Assembly: GCA_009785015.1 (NCBI GenBank)
Contig: WQXD01000017.1
Coordinates: 1 to 27,429, forward strand
DNA from: Oscillospiraceae bacterium
GTDB lineage: Bacteria > Bacillota_A > Clostridia > Oscillospirales > WRJC01
Direction of reading: 5' to 3'
DNA: 27,429 bases
Part shown: positions 7,859 to 16,853 of the stretch, piece after piece
Layout: each line of letters starts with the position of its first letter
Numbering within the stretch: the stretch's first letter is position 1
Position numbers and translations under genes: made by a program
Notes under the pieces: generated by a model
The model's database searches: none
What the model was told of the DNA's origin: nothing
Seen by the model: the letters and a program-made list of their open reading frames with translations, nothing else

Positions 7859-8470
7859 TTAAATGTTTAACAACGTGTATGTAATGCAGATTATATCTTC
7901 GCCCTCCAAATCAAATGTGAGCGCGGTCCCGTTTTTGGAATATTGGAAAACTCCGGGGACGGACTGATAATCTGTGCCGTATACGGAAATCATTTTGTCT
8001 TGTGTCTCCCCTATGTACAGTCCTTCCGGGGTGGATACGCTGTCGTCGGTCAAAATTATCGAAAATATCCGGTATTCGTCCCCTTCGGTTTTCGCATACG
8101 CCGAAATTTCCGCCCCGCTGTAATAATACGTTTTCATCATGCCTTCCGAGGTGCAGCTCTCAGATTCGAGGTAATCCGAAGCGGATCCGAGCCTGTTTAC
8201 GACGCCCTCGATATAATCGCCCATGTAAATCGCCTCGCCGTTATATACAAACCAAAACCCCTCTTCATCCATTGGAGCAGCCGGGCCGTCCGTTTCCGCG
8301 CTTTTTTCCTCGGTTTTTGGGATTTCGGTTTCTTTGGCTTTGGCGGAAGTATCTTCGCCGGGCGATTCGGACGGCACAAAACCGGCCGGAGTTTCGGCCG
8401 CGTTTTTTTCGCAGCCCGCCGAAAACAGCAGCAGGGATATCGCAATAAATATTATTTTTACAAGTTTCAA
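7859..8470 (-). CDS. Hypothetical lipoprotein
   Basis: A 203-residue secreted lipoprotein with a lysine-containing start, a hydrophobic core and lipobox FSAGC (Cys20). Residues 21-70 form a low-complexity E/K/A/T/P linker. The C-terminal domain (about 70-203) starts EEGFWFVYNGEAI, is rich in beta-type sequence and has a GLYIGETQDKMISVYGTDY block like small periplasmic-type domains that often recur in Clostridia. I do not recognise the family. The start codon is TTG at 8470 with GGGGGAGG seven bases upstream; no better start is available. It lies between the DUF4129-like and M15 peptidase genes, so an envelope role is likely. Confidence 0.75.
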   Translation of the reverse strand: MKLVKIIFIAISLLLFSAGCEKNAAETPAGFVPSESPGEDTSAKAKETEIPKTEEKSAETDGPAAPMDEEGFWFVYNGEAIYMGDYIEGVVNRLGSASDYLESESCTSEGMMKTYYYSGAEISAYAKTEGDEYRIFSIILTDDSVSTPEGLYIGETQDKMISVYGTDYQSVPGVFQYSKNGTALTFDLEGEDIICITYTLLNI

Positions 8471-8497
8471 AACAAAGCCTCCCCCGTTTTAAAATTC

Positions 8498-8527
8498 AGA
8501 ATGTATCAAAATGTATCAGAATGTATC
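8498..8527 (-). repeat. Three tandem 10-bp units over the DUF4129-like stop codon
   Basis: On the minus strand GATACATTCT, GATACATTTT and GATACATTCT follow one another without gaps. The first unit holds the end of the DUF4129-like gene and part of its TGA stop (8516-8518). The other two lie in the 45-bp gap before the lipoprotein. It resembles the shorter duplication at 6583-6602. Confidence 0.65.
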
Positions 8528-9121
8528 GATGATCTCCTCGCACAATTTTACCGTTTCGTTTGAAATATACACACTGCCGGCGTCGTCATAGCGCGCTTTT
8601 TCATATGCGGCAAACAGAGGGTCTTTATTTTCGCCGCTTATGCCGTTTTTGATTTCTTCCGGCGTATGCGAATATTTGAATTTATAATGTCTTTCAATCA
8701 GCTTCAAAATGAGCTTTATATACAATAGCCTTATTTTTTCCATATTCGACGAACTGTGCTTTAAATCCGGTTTTTTGCGCAATTTCAATTTGTTTTTCAG
8801 TTTTTCGATTATATTGAAATTGAAAACAAGTTTTTTTTCGTCTTCACCCTTGGCGAACCTGCGTTTGCGGCCGGATATTTCCCTGATTTTGGCGATAATG
8901 GGCCCAAGCGCCTTTTTCACCAATTCTTTTAACTTTTTGCCGATGAGTTTGACCCGGCTGCCCGCAAGCGACAGGACAATCCGCAAAATCAAAATCATCA
9001 GGACAACTTCGGCCACGGTCAAAAAACGCGCCGCGCTTTGATTTTTGACATTTTGCGCCATAAAATGGAGAATTATTGCCATGGCCGCATATGTGATTAT
9101 TTTGATTATCTTTTTTTTGAT
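8516..9121 (-). CDS. DUF4129-like membrane protein
   Basis: About 201 residues. Two N-terminal hydrophobic helices (IIKIITYAAMAIILHFMA and FLTVAEVVLMILILRIVLSL) are followed by a lysine-rich cytosolic stretch and a C-terminal domain. The end, with YIKLILKLIERHYKF, TPEEI and AAYEKARYDD, matches the DUF4129 pattern seen at the C-terminus of TgpA-like transglutaminases and in MoxR/DUF58 operons. The start is odd. No ATG or GTG fits the full first helix, but GGGAGG (9129-9134) sits seven bases before an ATC at 9121 that would give an ideal N-terminus (KKKIIKIITYAAM). Alternatives are TTG 9172, inside the previous gene and without a good ribosome site, and ATG 9082, which removes half the first helix. 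Confidence 0.72.
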   Translation of the reverse strand: MKKKIIKIITYAAMAIILHFMAQNVKNQSAARFLTVAEVVLMILILRIVLSLAGSRVKLIGKKLKELVKKALGPIIAKIREISGRKRRFAKGEDEKKLVFNFNIIEKLKNKLKLRKKPDLKHSSSNMEKIRLLYIKLILKLIERHYKFKYSHTPEEIKNGISGENKDPLFAAYEKARYDDAGSVYISNETVKLCEEIIDTF

Positions 9122-9122
9122 T

Positions 9123-10298
9123 TTATAACCTCCCGGCAAAGTTAAAAAATTTGTTGTATTCTTCGTTTTCAAGTTCTATGACTGTCACCGCGTTGTTTTT
9201 ACTTTTGAGCGCCGCCACGCCTTCGTCTATGCTCCGGTCGACATAAGGGGTCATGACAAATATTTCCGTATTCTGGATTTCGGCCCTTGTCTTGCCTTCG
9301 AGCAGCCACGAAAAGGACACTCCGCATCTGATTTGCGCCTTTGCCATCTCTTTTAGTATCGCCTCTATGTTATACAGCCCGCCCGCTATCGGAAACACTA
9401 TCTGCCTTTCCCCGTTTATCATGCGGCAATTGGCCGCCAAACCTATTTTATATCCGCTGTGCAGCGCCTCGCCGATAAACGAAGCCGCAAACGACAGCGC
9501 CTGTTCCATCAGACGTTCGTATATGTCCGTGGGGATGCCGATTATTTCGGGCGAAGTCTGAAAATTGATATAGATCATAAAAATACGGTCCGAGCAGTAG
9601 TCCAATTTATTCACTTTTATGCTGTGTACGCCCGAAAATCCGCTTTTCGCCGTGGCTTTGAAATTTATCGTGTTGAAGGGGTCGCCGCTTGTATAGTTTC
9701 TTATACCCGATATCGAAAAGGGGTCGTGTATCACCCTGCGCAACGAAATGCTGTCCCCCTGTATAACATTTACCGGGTAGGATATCCGGCTGAGTTCAAG
9801 CGTTTTCGGGTACACATACAGTTCCGCGTCGAAATCAAAATAGGCGGTTTTTTCCGCTCCGATGCTTTTTGTGACGATACAGGCGGTATTCAATTTATAA
9901 TAGCCCCTGTGCGTGCATTTTATTTTGTGGCGCCGCGTCACCTGCATAAAAGGCATGAGATGAAAACGGCTTATTATCAGCTGCATCGCGCCGTCCTCGC
10001 CCAAAAGGGGAGAAGGGGAACCGAGTAATTTCAAGTGGCCGTATATGTACGATTCGACGTCTGCGAAAAATATCGGAAGCGGGCTGTTGTTATATATCGT
10101 CTCTATGATAAAAAGTTCCTCTCCCTCAAATACGCCGTACTCCGAAAATTCCCGCCGGTATTTCAGCCGTTTTATCAGTTTTATTTTTATATTGTAATAC
10201 AGGGTATACACCACGAAAAAGACAAACAAAACGATCAGAAGCGGCGAGATGAAGACCAGAAACTCAAACATCAAAGAAAAAAATTCAACCAAAATCAA
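9123..10298 (-). CDS. DUF58 domain protein
   Basis: A 391-residue protein with one long N-terminal hydrophobic segment (about 10-34) and a cytoplasmic remainder. The DUF58 signature is seen near residues 190-215: IRNYTSGDPFNTINFKATAKSG-type sequence, equivalent to the GDxxRxIxWKAxAR motif but with Phe-Asn in place of the usual arginines. A vWA-like fold follows in family members. DUF58 proteins are encoded next to MoxR ATPases and are thought to act with them as a chaperone or membrane-assembly system. The TTG at 10298 has AAGGGG close upstream, nine bases after the end of moxR; an ATG at 10271 is an alternative. Confidence 0.85.
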   Translation of the reverse strand: MILVEFFSLMFEFLVFISPLLIVLFVFFVVYTLYYNIKIKLIKRLKYRREFSEYGVFEGEELFIIETIYNNSPLPIFFADVESYIYGHLKLLGSPSPLLGEDGAMQLIISRFHLMPFMQVTRRHKIKCTHRGYYKLNTACIVTKSIGAEKTAYFDFDAELYVYPKTLELSRISYPVNVIQGDSISLRRVIHDPFSISGIRNYTSGDPFNTINFKATAKSGFSGVHSIKVNKLDYCSDRIFMIYINFQTSPEIIGIPTDIYERLMEQALSFAASFIGEALHSGYKIGLAANCRMINGERQIVFPIAGGLYNIEAILKEMAKAQIRCGVSFSWLLEGKTRAEIQNTEIFVMTPYVDRSIDEGVAALKSKNNAVTVIELENEEYNKFFNFAGRL

Positions 10299-10307
10299 AA
10301 CGCCCCT

Positions 10308-11264
10308 TTACAGCCTGTAATTGTCGAAATCTTCCGTCGGAACCGGCATGTTTTCGATTATGTTTCTTATTATCCCGATATCCGCGTTTTTTTTCATATT
10401 GGCCGAGGTTTTCAGTATCAGCCGATGCGCCAGGACGGGAACCGCCGCCGCTTTTATATCATCCGGGGTCACGTATTTCCGGTTGTGAGCCGCGGCTATG
10501 CCCTTTGCCGCTTTGAGCAGCGATATGCCGCCCCTCGGGCTCACCCCGAGCACGACGTCGGGATTTTGGCGGGTCATTTCGATCAATGAGGTGATATAAC
10601 CGTACAGATCCCCGTGTACATATATATCGTTTACTTCTTTTTGAGCCTTTGATATATCTTCTTTTGAAATCACGGGTTTGAGGTTTTTAATCGGGTTGGT
10701 TTTGTCAAATCTTTCGAGAATGCCGATGTTTTCATCGCGCGACGGATAACCCATTCCCGCCTTTATCAAAAATCTGTCCAACTGGGCTTCGGGAAGCGGG
10801 AACACCCCCATATTTTCGATGGGGTTCTGCGTCGCTATGACCATAAACGGAGAGGGCAGTATATGGGTTTCCCCTTCTATGGTAACTTGTTTTTCTTCCA
10901 TGCATTCGAGTAATCCCGATTGCGTTTTGGGCGTGGCCCTGTTTATTTCGTCGGCCAAAACGACATTTGAAAACACCGAACCGGGTATAAACTCGAACTC
11001 CGATTTCTTCATGTTGAAATATTTTATGCCGGTTATATCCGAAGGCAGCAAATCCGGGGTGAATTGTATGCGCCTGAATGCGCAGTCCAGCGATATGGCG
11101 AAAGATTTCGCGAGCATGGTTTTGCCCGAACCGGGCACATCTTCTATCAGCACATGGCCGCCGCCGAGCAGCGCGACTGTCAAAAGCTCCGTCACGCCGT
11201 CTTTGCCCACGATGACTTTGCCTATATTTTCCTTTACCGCGTTTATCAGTTCAAAAGCGTTCAT
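10308..11264 (-). CDS. MoxR-family AAA+ ATPase
   Basis: A 318-residue cytoplasmic ATPase of normal MoxR length. Walker A is DVPGSGKTMLAKS (about residues 40-52), Walker B is VVLADEINRATPKTQ (about 100-114), and IATQNPIENMGVFPLPEAQ is the sensor-1 region typical of MoxR/RavA. ISPRGG-type sequence (VLGVSPRGGISLLKAAKG) marks sensor 2 near residue 235. MoxR proteins act as chaperone-like ATPases with DUF58 and vWA partners; here DUF58 is the next gene, nine bases away. The ATG at 11264 is preceded by AAAGGG at a longish spacing. It lies 18 bp after the transglutaminase lipoprotein gene. Confidence 0.93.
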   Translation of the reverse strand: MNAFELINAVKENIGKVIVGKDGVTELLTVALLGGGHVLIEDVPGSGKTMLAKSFAISLDCAFRRIQFTPDLLPSDITGIKYFNMKKSEFEFIPGSVFSNVVLADEINRATPKTQSGLLECMEEKQVTIEGETHILPSPFMVIATQNPIENMGVFPLPEAQLDRFLIKAGMGYPSRDENIGILERFDKTNPIKNLKPVISKEDISKAQKEVNDIYVHGDLYGYITSLIEMTRQNPDVVLGVSPRGGISLLKAAKGIAAAHNRKYVTPDDIKAAAVPVLAHRLILKTSANMKKNADIGIIRNIIENMPVPTEDFDNYRL

Positions 11265-11282
11265 ATCCGCATAATACCCTTT

Positions 11283-13373
11283 CTACTCCACGACCTCGGG
11301 GACGGTGGATTTGTCATAATCGTAATAATGGTCCCGCCCGGTTATGAGCTGCGTGTAGCTTTGCGCCTGGCTTTCGGTGAACATAAACCTTTCATCGTAT
11401 CCCACCGCGCCGCTCGGCGTGGGGCAGACGTCGAAATGGTACCAGCCGGACCCCGTATTCACAAGGTTCCAGTAGTGCGCGCTCGAAGCTTCCGGTATCC
11501 TCTGAACAATTCTGTTGTCTATTCCCGCCCTGGTGAGAAGCACGTGCGAAGCCGCCATATATGTGTAGCAGTCCCCCGACCCCTTTGTAAAACAGTCGTA
11601 AGACCTCTGCGCTATTTCTCTTTTTGTATTGGTCGCGGAGTATTTCATCTTGCCGTCAACCCAGGCGTATATGGCCCTCGCTTTGTCCGTGGCGCTCATG
11701 CCCGCTTTGATTATCTGGCCCAGCAGCTCGTCGGCCATGCCGTTCACCAGAGCCATATTTATCTCAAACACGGTCACATAGCCCGTCACTTCGGCCCTGT
11801 TCCCGCTCTCGTCCGTGGCCGAATATATCACGGCATATACTCCGGCCCGGTTCAGGTTTACCTGGCTGCTGTCCACGACGAGCTGTACATTTTGGTCGTA
11901 ATCGTCTGTCACGGTAACCCCTGCCCTGTATGAGAGCGTGCCGCCCTCGGCGACGCGCCTGTCGAGTTCCCCAGATATGACGGGAGGCGCGGTGTCCCAG
12001 ACCACGGTTAAAATCGCCGCGAATTCGGCTTTATTGTTATATGCGTCCTCTATGATTATATACGCGGCCGCATTTCCCTCGACGGAAAAATCCGGCTGGG
12101 TTTTGTATTTTATCGTCACGGGCGAGACGTCTTTTATATTATACACAAAAGAGGTTGCCTGTACCGGTTTGTTTATATATGTCCATATATTTCTCACATC
12201 GGCGGTGGGCGGAATTGTATCCTGTATTTTGACGACGGCCGGAAATTCGTGTTTCCCCGCTTTGAGCTTTACGGGGTAGCTGCCCGGAAGCGAAAAATTT
12301 ATCGAACCCGCCCCTTCAAGCAAAAGGCCGCTCTCCTCGATGTAGTTTTTGACAAAATCCCTTTCCGAAACGGCGTTTCTTGTGCCCGCCTCGATTGTAA
12401 GTTCCTCCGCGGCGTCAAACACGTAATACCTCGAAGTCACGGCGGCGCTGTTTTGTCCTTCGTCGGTGAGCCGAACGGTTATGTTCTGCCATCCGGGGGC
12501 ATACGACAAATTTTCGTCTTTAAAAACGCAGGAAACTTTGGTGGCGTCCTCTATTTCAGTCACAAAGTCTTCCGGATTTAATGCGCTGCCAAAAAATATA
12601 TACTGATATTCCGGAGAGGGTTTGCCCGATGGGGGGATGGTGTCCCGCGATGCGACGGTTGAAAACGTCGAATAACCGCCCAGCGTGAGTTTTATCCGGT
12701 AACTGCCTATAGAGGGAAAATATATGTCCTCATCGGCAGAAAAAGGCAGTTCGCCGGCCTCGATTTCTATTTTTCCGTCCAAACCGGCGACGGAGCTCAC
12801 ATGGTTATCCATAAACTCCGAAAACGTCAAACCGTTCATCGGGACCCCGACTTCAAATACAAATTCGTCAAAAAGGGATTTGTCGAATATATACAGCCTC
12901 GACTCGATTTCCGTTTTGTTGCCGCCCTCATCGGTGAGAACCGCCGACACATTCTGCCAGCCGTATTTGTTATAATCCGGCAAAGCCCCGAATGCGCAGC
13001 TCACAGAAGTTTCATCCTCGATTTCGGCGGCCAAATCCTCCGGGCTTATTTCATTGCCGTGAAATATATATAAATCGACGGGTTTGGCTTTTGGGGGAGT
13101 GGTGTCCTTTATCGTCAAAACCGAAGTGTATTTTTTGTTTTGGATTTCGATTTCGACTGTCACGGAACCGATTTTTTTGGTGTCGATATTTGCCATATCC
13201 GTCATATATCTGCCCGCGGTTTGGGGGTTGATATAGAAGTCGGCGATATCGGGGACCAAAGAACCCGCTTCGATTGTTACGTTTTGCACAAGCTGCGCAT
13301 TTTGGCACGAAGACAGACAAACGAAAAAAAAGGCGGCAAAGATCGCATATATTATATTTTTAACTTTTTTCAT
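11283..13373 (-). CDS. Transglutaminase-like lipoprotein with Ig-like repeats
   Basis: A 696-residue surface lipoprotein with lipobox LSSC (Cys23). The middle holds four repeats that each open with DTxPP (DTTPPKAKP, DTIPPSGKP, DTIPPTADV, DTAPPVISG), spaced roughly 100-130 residues apart and alternating with IEDETSVSCAF-like and DEGGNKTE-like blocks. The last one matches DUF5011/bacterial Ig-like domains (NLNRAGVYAVIYSATDESGN). The C-terminal transglutaminase-like domain has an intact triad: Cys602 in GSGDCYTYM, His633 in SSAHYWNLV and Asp648 in WYHFDVC. Such domains act as proteases or amidases on cell-wall or surface proteins. The ATG overlaps the addB stop by 4 bp (ATGA), so translation is coupled to addB, a surprising partner. 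Confidence 0.88.
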   Translation of the reverse strand: MKKVKNIIYAIFAAFFFVCLSSCQNAQLVQNVTIEAGSLVPDIADFYINPQTAGRYMTDMANIDTKKIGSVTVEIEIQNKKYTSVLTIKDTTPPKAKPVDLYIFHGNEISPEDLAAEIEDETSVSCAFGALPDYNKYGWQNVSAVLTDEGGNKTEIESRLYIFDKSLFDEFVFEVGVPMNGLTFSEFMDNHVSSVAGLDGKIEIEAGELPFSADEDIYFPSIGSYRIKLTLGGYSTFSTVASRDTIPPSGKPSPEYQYIFFGSALNPEDFVTEIEDATKVSCVFKDENLSYAPGWQNITVRLTDEGQNSAAVTSRYYVFDAAEELTIEAGTRNAVSERDFVKNYIEESGLLLEGAGSINFSLPGSYPVKLKAGKHEFPAVVKIQDTIPPTADVRNIWTYINKPVQATSFVYNIKDVSPVTIKYKTQPDFSVEGNAAAYIIIEDAYNNKAEFAAILTVVWDTAPPVISGELDRRVAEGGTLSYRAGVTVTDDYDQNVQLVVDSSQVNLNRAGVYAVIYSATDESGNRAEVTGYVTVFEINMALVNGMADELLGQIIKAGMSATDKARAIYAWVDGKMKYSATNTKREIAQRSYDCFTKGSGDCYTYMAASHVLLTRAGIDNRIVQRIPEASSAHYWNLVNTGSGWYHFDVCPTPSGAVGYDERFMFTESQAQSYTQLITGRDHYYDYDKSTVPEVVE

Positions 13374-16300
13374 AGCTCGCCCTCGATTATATCCCAGACT
13401 TTATCGGGTGAAAACTGCGCCGCCCGTTTTTTGTTCGGGTCGTTTTCCTCAAACCTGCATACGCGCCGCATATCGCAAAACGCGCAGCTGTCGAATCTGC
13501 CCTTAAACGGCTGTACATGCGCGTTGCCGTCGTAGAGCTGCGCAGCTATGCCCGCGAGCGATTTTGTGATATATGTTTCAAGTCTGCCGATCTGCTCAAG
13601 CGAAGCCAAAACGCCCGAAGCGGTGCTTTTTTTGAACATCAGGCTCGCTTCCGGTTTTAATTTCACGGGGATATACCTGCCGGCGAGATTATGCTCCATG
13701 GCTTCGAGTATTTTTTCATCCCTCAAAAACAGCCCGCTGCGCGTGAATGTTTTGTTTTTTTGCTCATATGTCTCCTCATTTGACATGTCAGCCGATCTCA
13801 CGTACTGCGGAATGCGCGAGGGCATATACAAAACCCCTGCGGGAATGTTGTCATTTTCCGCGTTCCCGGCCGGATTGTACCGCCCCTGCCCGTTGTGCCA
13901 TACCGAAAACAGGTATACAAACATCTGCAAGTTGATCCCCGCCAAAATGTCGGACAGATTGAATTTTTTGGCGCCGGTTTTGTAATCCACGATTCTTATG
14001 TACACATTTTTGCCGCTTTTGTATATGTCCACCCTGTCGATGATGCCGGTGACTTTCAGCGAGCCCTTATTTGGTATGTTTATCTGTATCGGTTCCACCG
14101 AATTTTCGGATTTTCTGTCGCTTATCTCGAGCTCAAAATCCGCAGGCACAAAATCGCACGTCATAAATTCGTCGCGCAGGTTTTGTATTATCTCGAATAC
14201 CGTTTTGTTCAGCCTTTTTAAAAGGTATATGAACCTGTCCGTTTTAAATTCATAATCTTTGATTATGGTGCTCAGATAATCGTCGATGATCCCCTCGGCT
14301 TCGTCTTTGATATATTTGTCGCTTATATCCTGAAACCCGATATTTTCATCGCGTATTTTGCGCATGAAAATCTCCAGAATCTTATGTATGAACCTGCCTA
14401 TGTCGTTCATTTGCATTTTGGGGTTGCTTTCGGGCCTCAGCTCCAGCACATACCTGCAAAAATACGAAAACGGGCAATTGACGTAGGTATCCAATTTCGT
14501 CGAAGACATATGGAGGTCGTAAAACAATTTTTCCGCGAGTTTTTTGTCAATTTGCAGTTCAAAATCCTTGAAACCGGGATTTTGGGAGTACGGCTCATAG
14601 CCGTCGCGCGAAAAATAGTTTGTCAGGGCCGCGTTTAATGTTTTGTTTTGCGTTACGCCCATTTCGATGTATCCGTTTTCCCTGCCCTCCAACCAAAAAA
14701 ACAAATCCCCGAAATTATCTTCCTGACGGTATGTCTCAAGGTTCGGATATATTCCCCTCACTTTTTCAAGCGCCATGGACGGCCCCATCGCCTCCCCGTT
14801 TATATCCGCTTTTCTGTACGTCAAAACGACACATTCGGAGGCCTGCGTGAGCGCGTTGTAAAAATAATAGAGCTGGTCGTATGATTTCTGCATGCTGTCG
14901 GGCGAAAAATCGATCCCGTACCCGCGGAGTTCCTGCTTTTCCCGGTCGGCGAACAAGCCGTCGTCCGAGGGGGTTTCGGGGAAAATATCGGAATTCAAGC
15001 CTAAGATAATCGCGCATTTTTTATCCCCGCCGCGAAGGCTGCCCGCGTTTATGGCGGTCACTTCATCGACCGAAGTCGGAATTTTGCTTATGTCTATATC
15101 GTTTAAAATAAATCTGAAGAGTTCCGAATATTTTCTTAAATCGGTTTTTTCATCGCCGCAGACGAGCGCGATCTTCTGCAGAAGCTCCATCAAAATATTC
15201 CAGATCTGCACGGTTTCGGCGGCTTCCGTCAATTCGCCGTTTTGTTTCTGCTCGCTCTGGAGCTTGTAAAGCCTGTCGTAGGTGTTGATTTCCCCCAAAA
15301 AATCCACCACTGCGGCGGTTATGTTTTTGACGGTATTTTCGCCGGACTCGCTGTATTTTTTCAGGTTTTTCATAAAATTCGCGACCGGGGCGATAAATCT
15401 TTTTTTGGTTTGGTTCAGATGGCCCAGGGCCTCTTTTATATCCTCGTCGTTTTCATCGTATTCGATATAGCCGTCGGGGTGCATATTCCAGTCTTTACCC
15501 GTATAGCGTTTCAGCCCGTTTATCTGCCAGGCAGTTATATATATGTCCAATTCGTCGATTTCGCTGTCGTCGAGCCCGCACAGCCCGTTTTTCAAATAGC
15601 TGTGGATATTGTGCAGCCTGAAATCATATACGATCATATCGAAAAGCGCCAGCAGCATCGACATGAGCGGTTTTGTGCTCAGCTGCGTTCTGACCGATAT
15701 AAAAAGCGGGATGGAATATTTTTCAAATACGGAATCCAAAATCCCCTTATATGAGCCGATATCGGCCGCCACGATCTGTATATCCGAATATCTGTATCCT
15801 TTTTCCCTCGTGAGATACAGCGTTTTTTTCGCGGCGGCTTCCGCTTCGTCGAATATTTTGCCGCACTCGTAAATTTCGAGCGCGTTTTGGAATGCTTGCG
15901 CGGGAATTTCGAAATTCTTGTTGTTTTCCCATATGTTTTTTTCAAGCCAGGCGAGTATATGGTTTTTATATCTTTTCGATTCGAAAAGCGAAATGTCGAC
16001 GGGCTCGATATTTTTATTTTCGCACAGCCCCGCTATCGCCCGGGCGGATTTTATAACCCTGCCGAAAATACTTCCCTCGTCGAAATCGGCCGTTCTGCCC
16101 GTTTCGGGCGGCGGGCATTTGAATGTGAAATACACATTTTCCGCCTGGTCCACAATGCGAAAAAGCGCCGCCATCTGGCCGTTGGAGAAAGAATCGAAAG
16201 AATCTATGAATACGTCGGTATTTTCAAAAAACCGGCGTTTTTTTTGATTTTTATCGCTATAATCCACATATTCCGTGTCGAGCAGCGAGCACAAATAAAT

Positions 16301-16849
16301 CATCTCGTTTGAAAGATCGCGCAAATTGCCGTCTTCTTCCAAATTTTTTTCATAACCCGAATAGATAAGCCCTATTTCCCTAATTTTTTTTGACAACTCC
16401 GCATCCGCCACATTATGCTCCGCGCTTTCCAGCGTCTCGGGCGAAACCAACCCCAATTTCATCTCATCGATCAGTCCGACCAATTTTTCCACGAATGTCA
16501 TATCGTTTGAAACTTTGGAATAGATGTCCAAACAGGGCGCGAGCTGGCGCAGCGTTTTGTTCATCACCAATTTTTTTAAAGTGGAATCGGCCCAGTCATA
16601 AATCACCCCGCCGGTTTTGCGCGATACCCTGTTTGCCATCCGCTCAAAACTCAGCGCCTCCACGCGCAAATTCGCGGCATTGCCGAAGCGCTCCATGATT
16701 TTGCGCTCTGCGGACAAAGTGTACTGCTCCGGCACGACAAAAAACATATCAAACCGCCGCTCAGGATTTTCTTCGATTTTACTTTGTATCACATCAAACA
16801 AATATTCGCTTTTTCCGCAGCCGCTCCTGCCGAAAATCCTGCAGACCAT
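13370..16849 (-). CDS. addB: Helicase-exonuclease AddAB, subunit AddB
   Basis: A 1159-residue protein, the usual length for Firmicute AddB (ATP-dependent deoxyribonuclease subunit B). Walker A is IFGRSGCGKSEY (about residues 4-15), and the UvrD-like N-terminal region continues with FFVVPEQYTLSAERKIMERFG. The C-terminal RecB-type nuclease motif is visible as IRIVDYKTGAKKF. The Fe-S cluster cysteines are in place: NCPFSYFCRY and, near the end, CAFCDMRRVC (CxxCx5C). AddAB processes double-strand ends for recombination repair. The ATG at 16849 lies 4 bp after the recR stop and follows GGGAG. The partner addA, normally directly downstream, is not present; the transglutaminase lipoprotein gene follows instead. 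Confidence 0.93.
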   Translation of the reverse strand: MVCRIFGRSGCGKSEYLFDVIQSKIEENPERRFDMFFVVPEQYTLSAERKIMERFGNAANLRVEALSFERMANRVSRKTGGVIYDWADSTLKKLVMNKTLRQLAPCLDIYSKVSNDMTFVEKLVGLIDEMKLGLVSPETLESAEHNVADAELSKKIREIGLIYSGYEKNLEEDGNLRDLSNEMIYLCSLLDTEYVDYSDKNQKKRRFFENTDVFIDSFDSFSNGQMAALFRIVDQAENVYFTFKCPPPETGRTADFDEGSIFGRVIKSARAIAGLCENKNIEPVDISLFESKRYKNHILAWLEKNIWENNKNFEIPAQAFQNALEIYECGKIFDEAEAAAKKTLYLTREKGYRYSDIQIVAADIGSYKGILDSVFEKYSIPLFISVRTQLSTKPLMSMLLALFDMIVYDFRLHNIHSYLKNGLCGLDDSEIDELDIYITAWQINGLKRYTGKDWNMHPDGYIEYDENDEDIKEALGHLNQTKKRFIAPVANFMKNLKKYSESGENTVKNITAAVVDFLGEINTYDRLYKLQSEQKQNGELTEAAETVQIWNILMELLQKIALVCGDEKTDLRKYSELFRFILNDIDISKIPTSVDEVTAINAGSLRGGDKKCAIILGLNSDIFPETPSDDGLFADREKQELRGYGIDFSPDSMQKSYDQLYYFYNALTQASECVVLTYRKADINGEAMGPSMALEKVRGIYPNLETYRQEDNFGDLFFWLEGRENGYIEMGVTQNKTLNAALTNYFSRDGYEPYSQNPGFKDFELQIDKKLAEKLFYDLHMSSTKLDTYVNCPFSYFCRYVLELRPESNPKMQMNDIGRFIHKILEIFMRKIRDENIGFQDISDKYIKDEAEGIIDDYLSTIIKDYEFKTDRFIYLLKRLNKTVFEIIQNLRDEFMTCDFVPADFELEISDRKSENSVEPIQINIPNKGSLKVTGIIDRVDIYKSGKNVYIRIVDYKTGAKKFNLSDILAGINLQMFVYLFSVWHNGQGRYNPAGNAENDNIPAGVLYMPSRIPQYVRSADMSNEETYEQKNKTFTRSGLFLRDEKILEAMEHNLAGRYIPVKLKPEASLMFKKSTASGVLASLEQIGRLETYITKSLAGIAAQLYDGNAHVQPFKGRFDSCAFCDMRRVCRFEENDPNKKRAAQFSPDKVWDIIEGEL

Positions 16850-16853
16850 AAAA

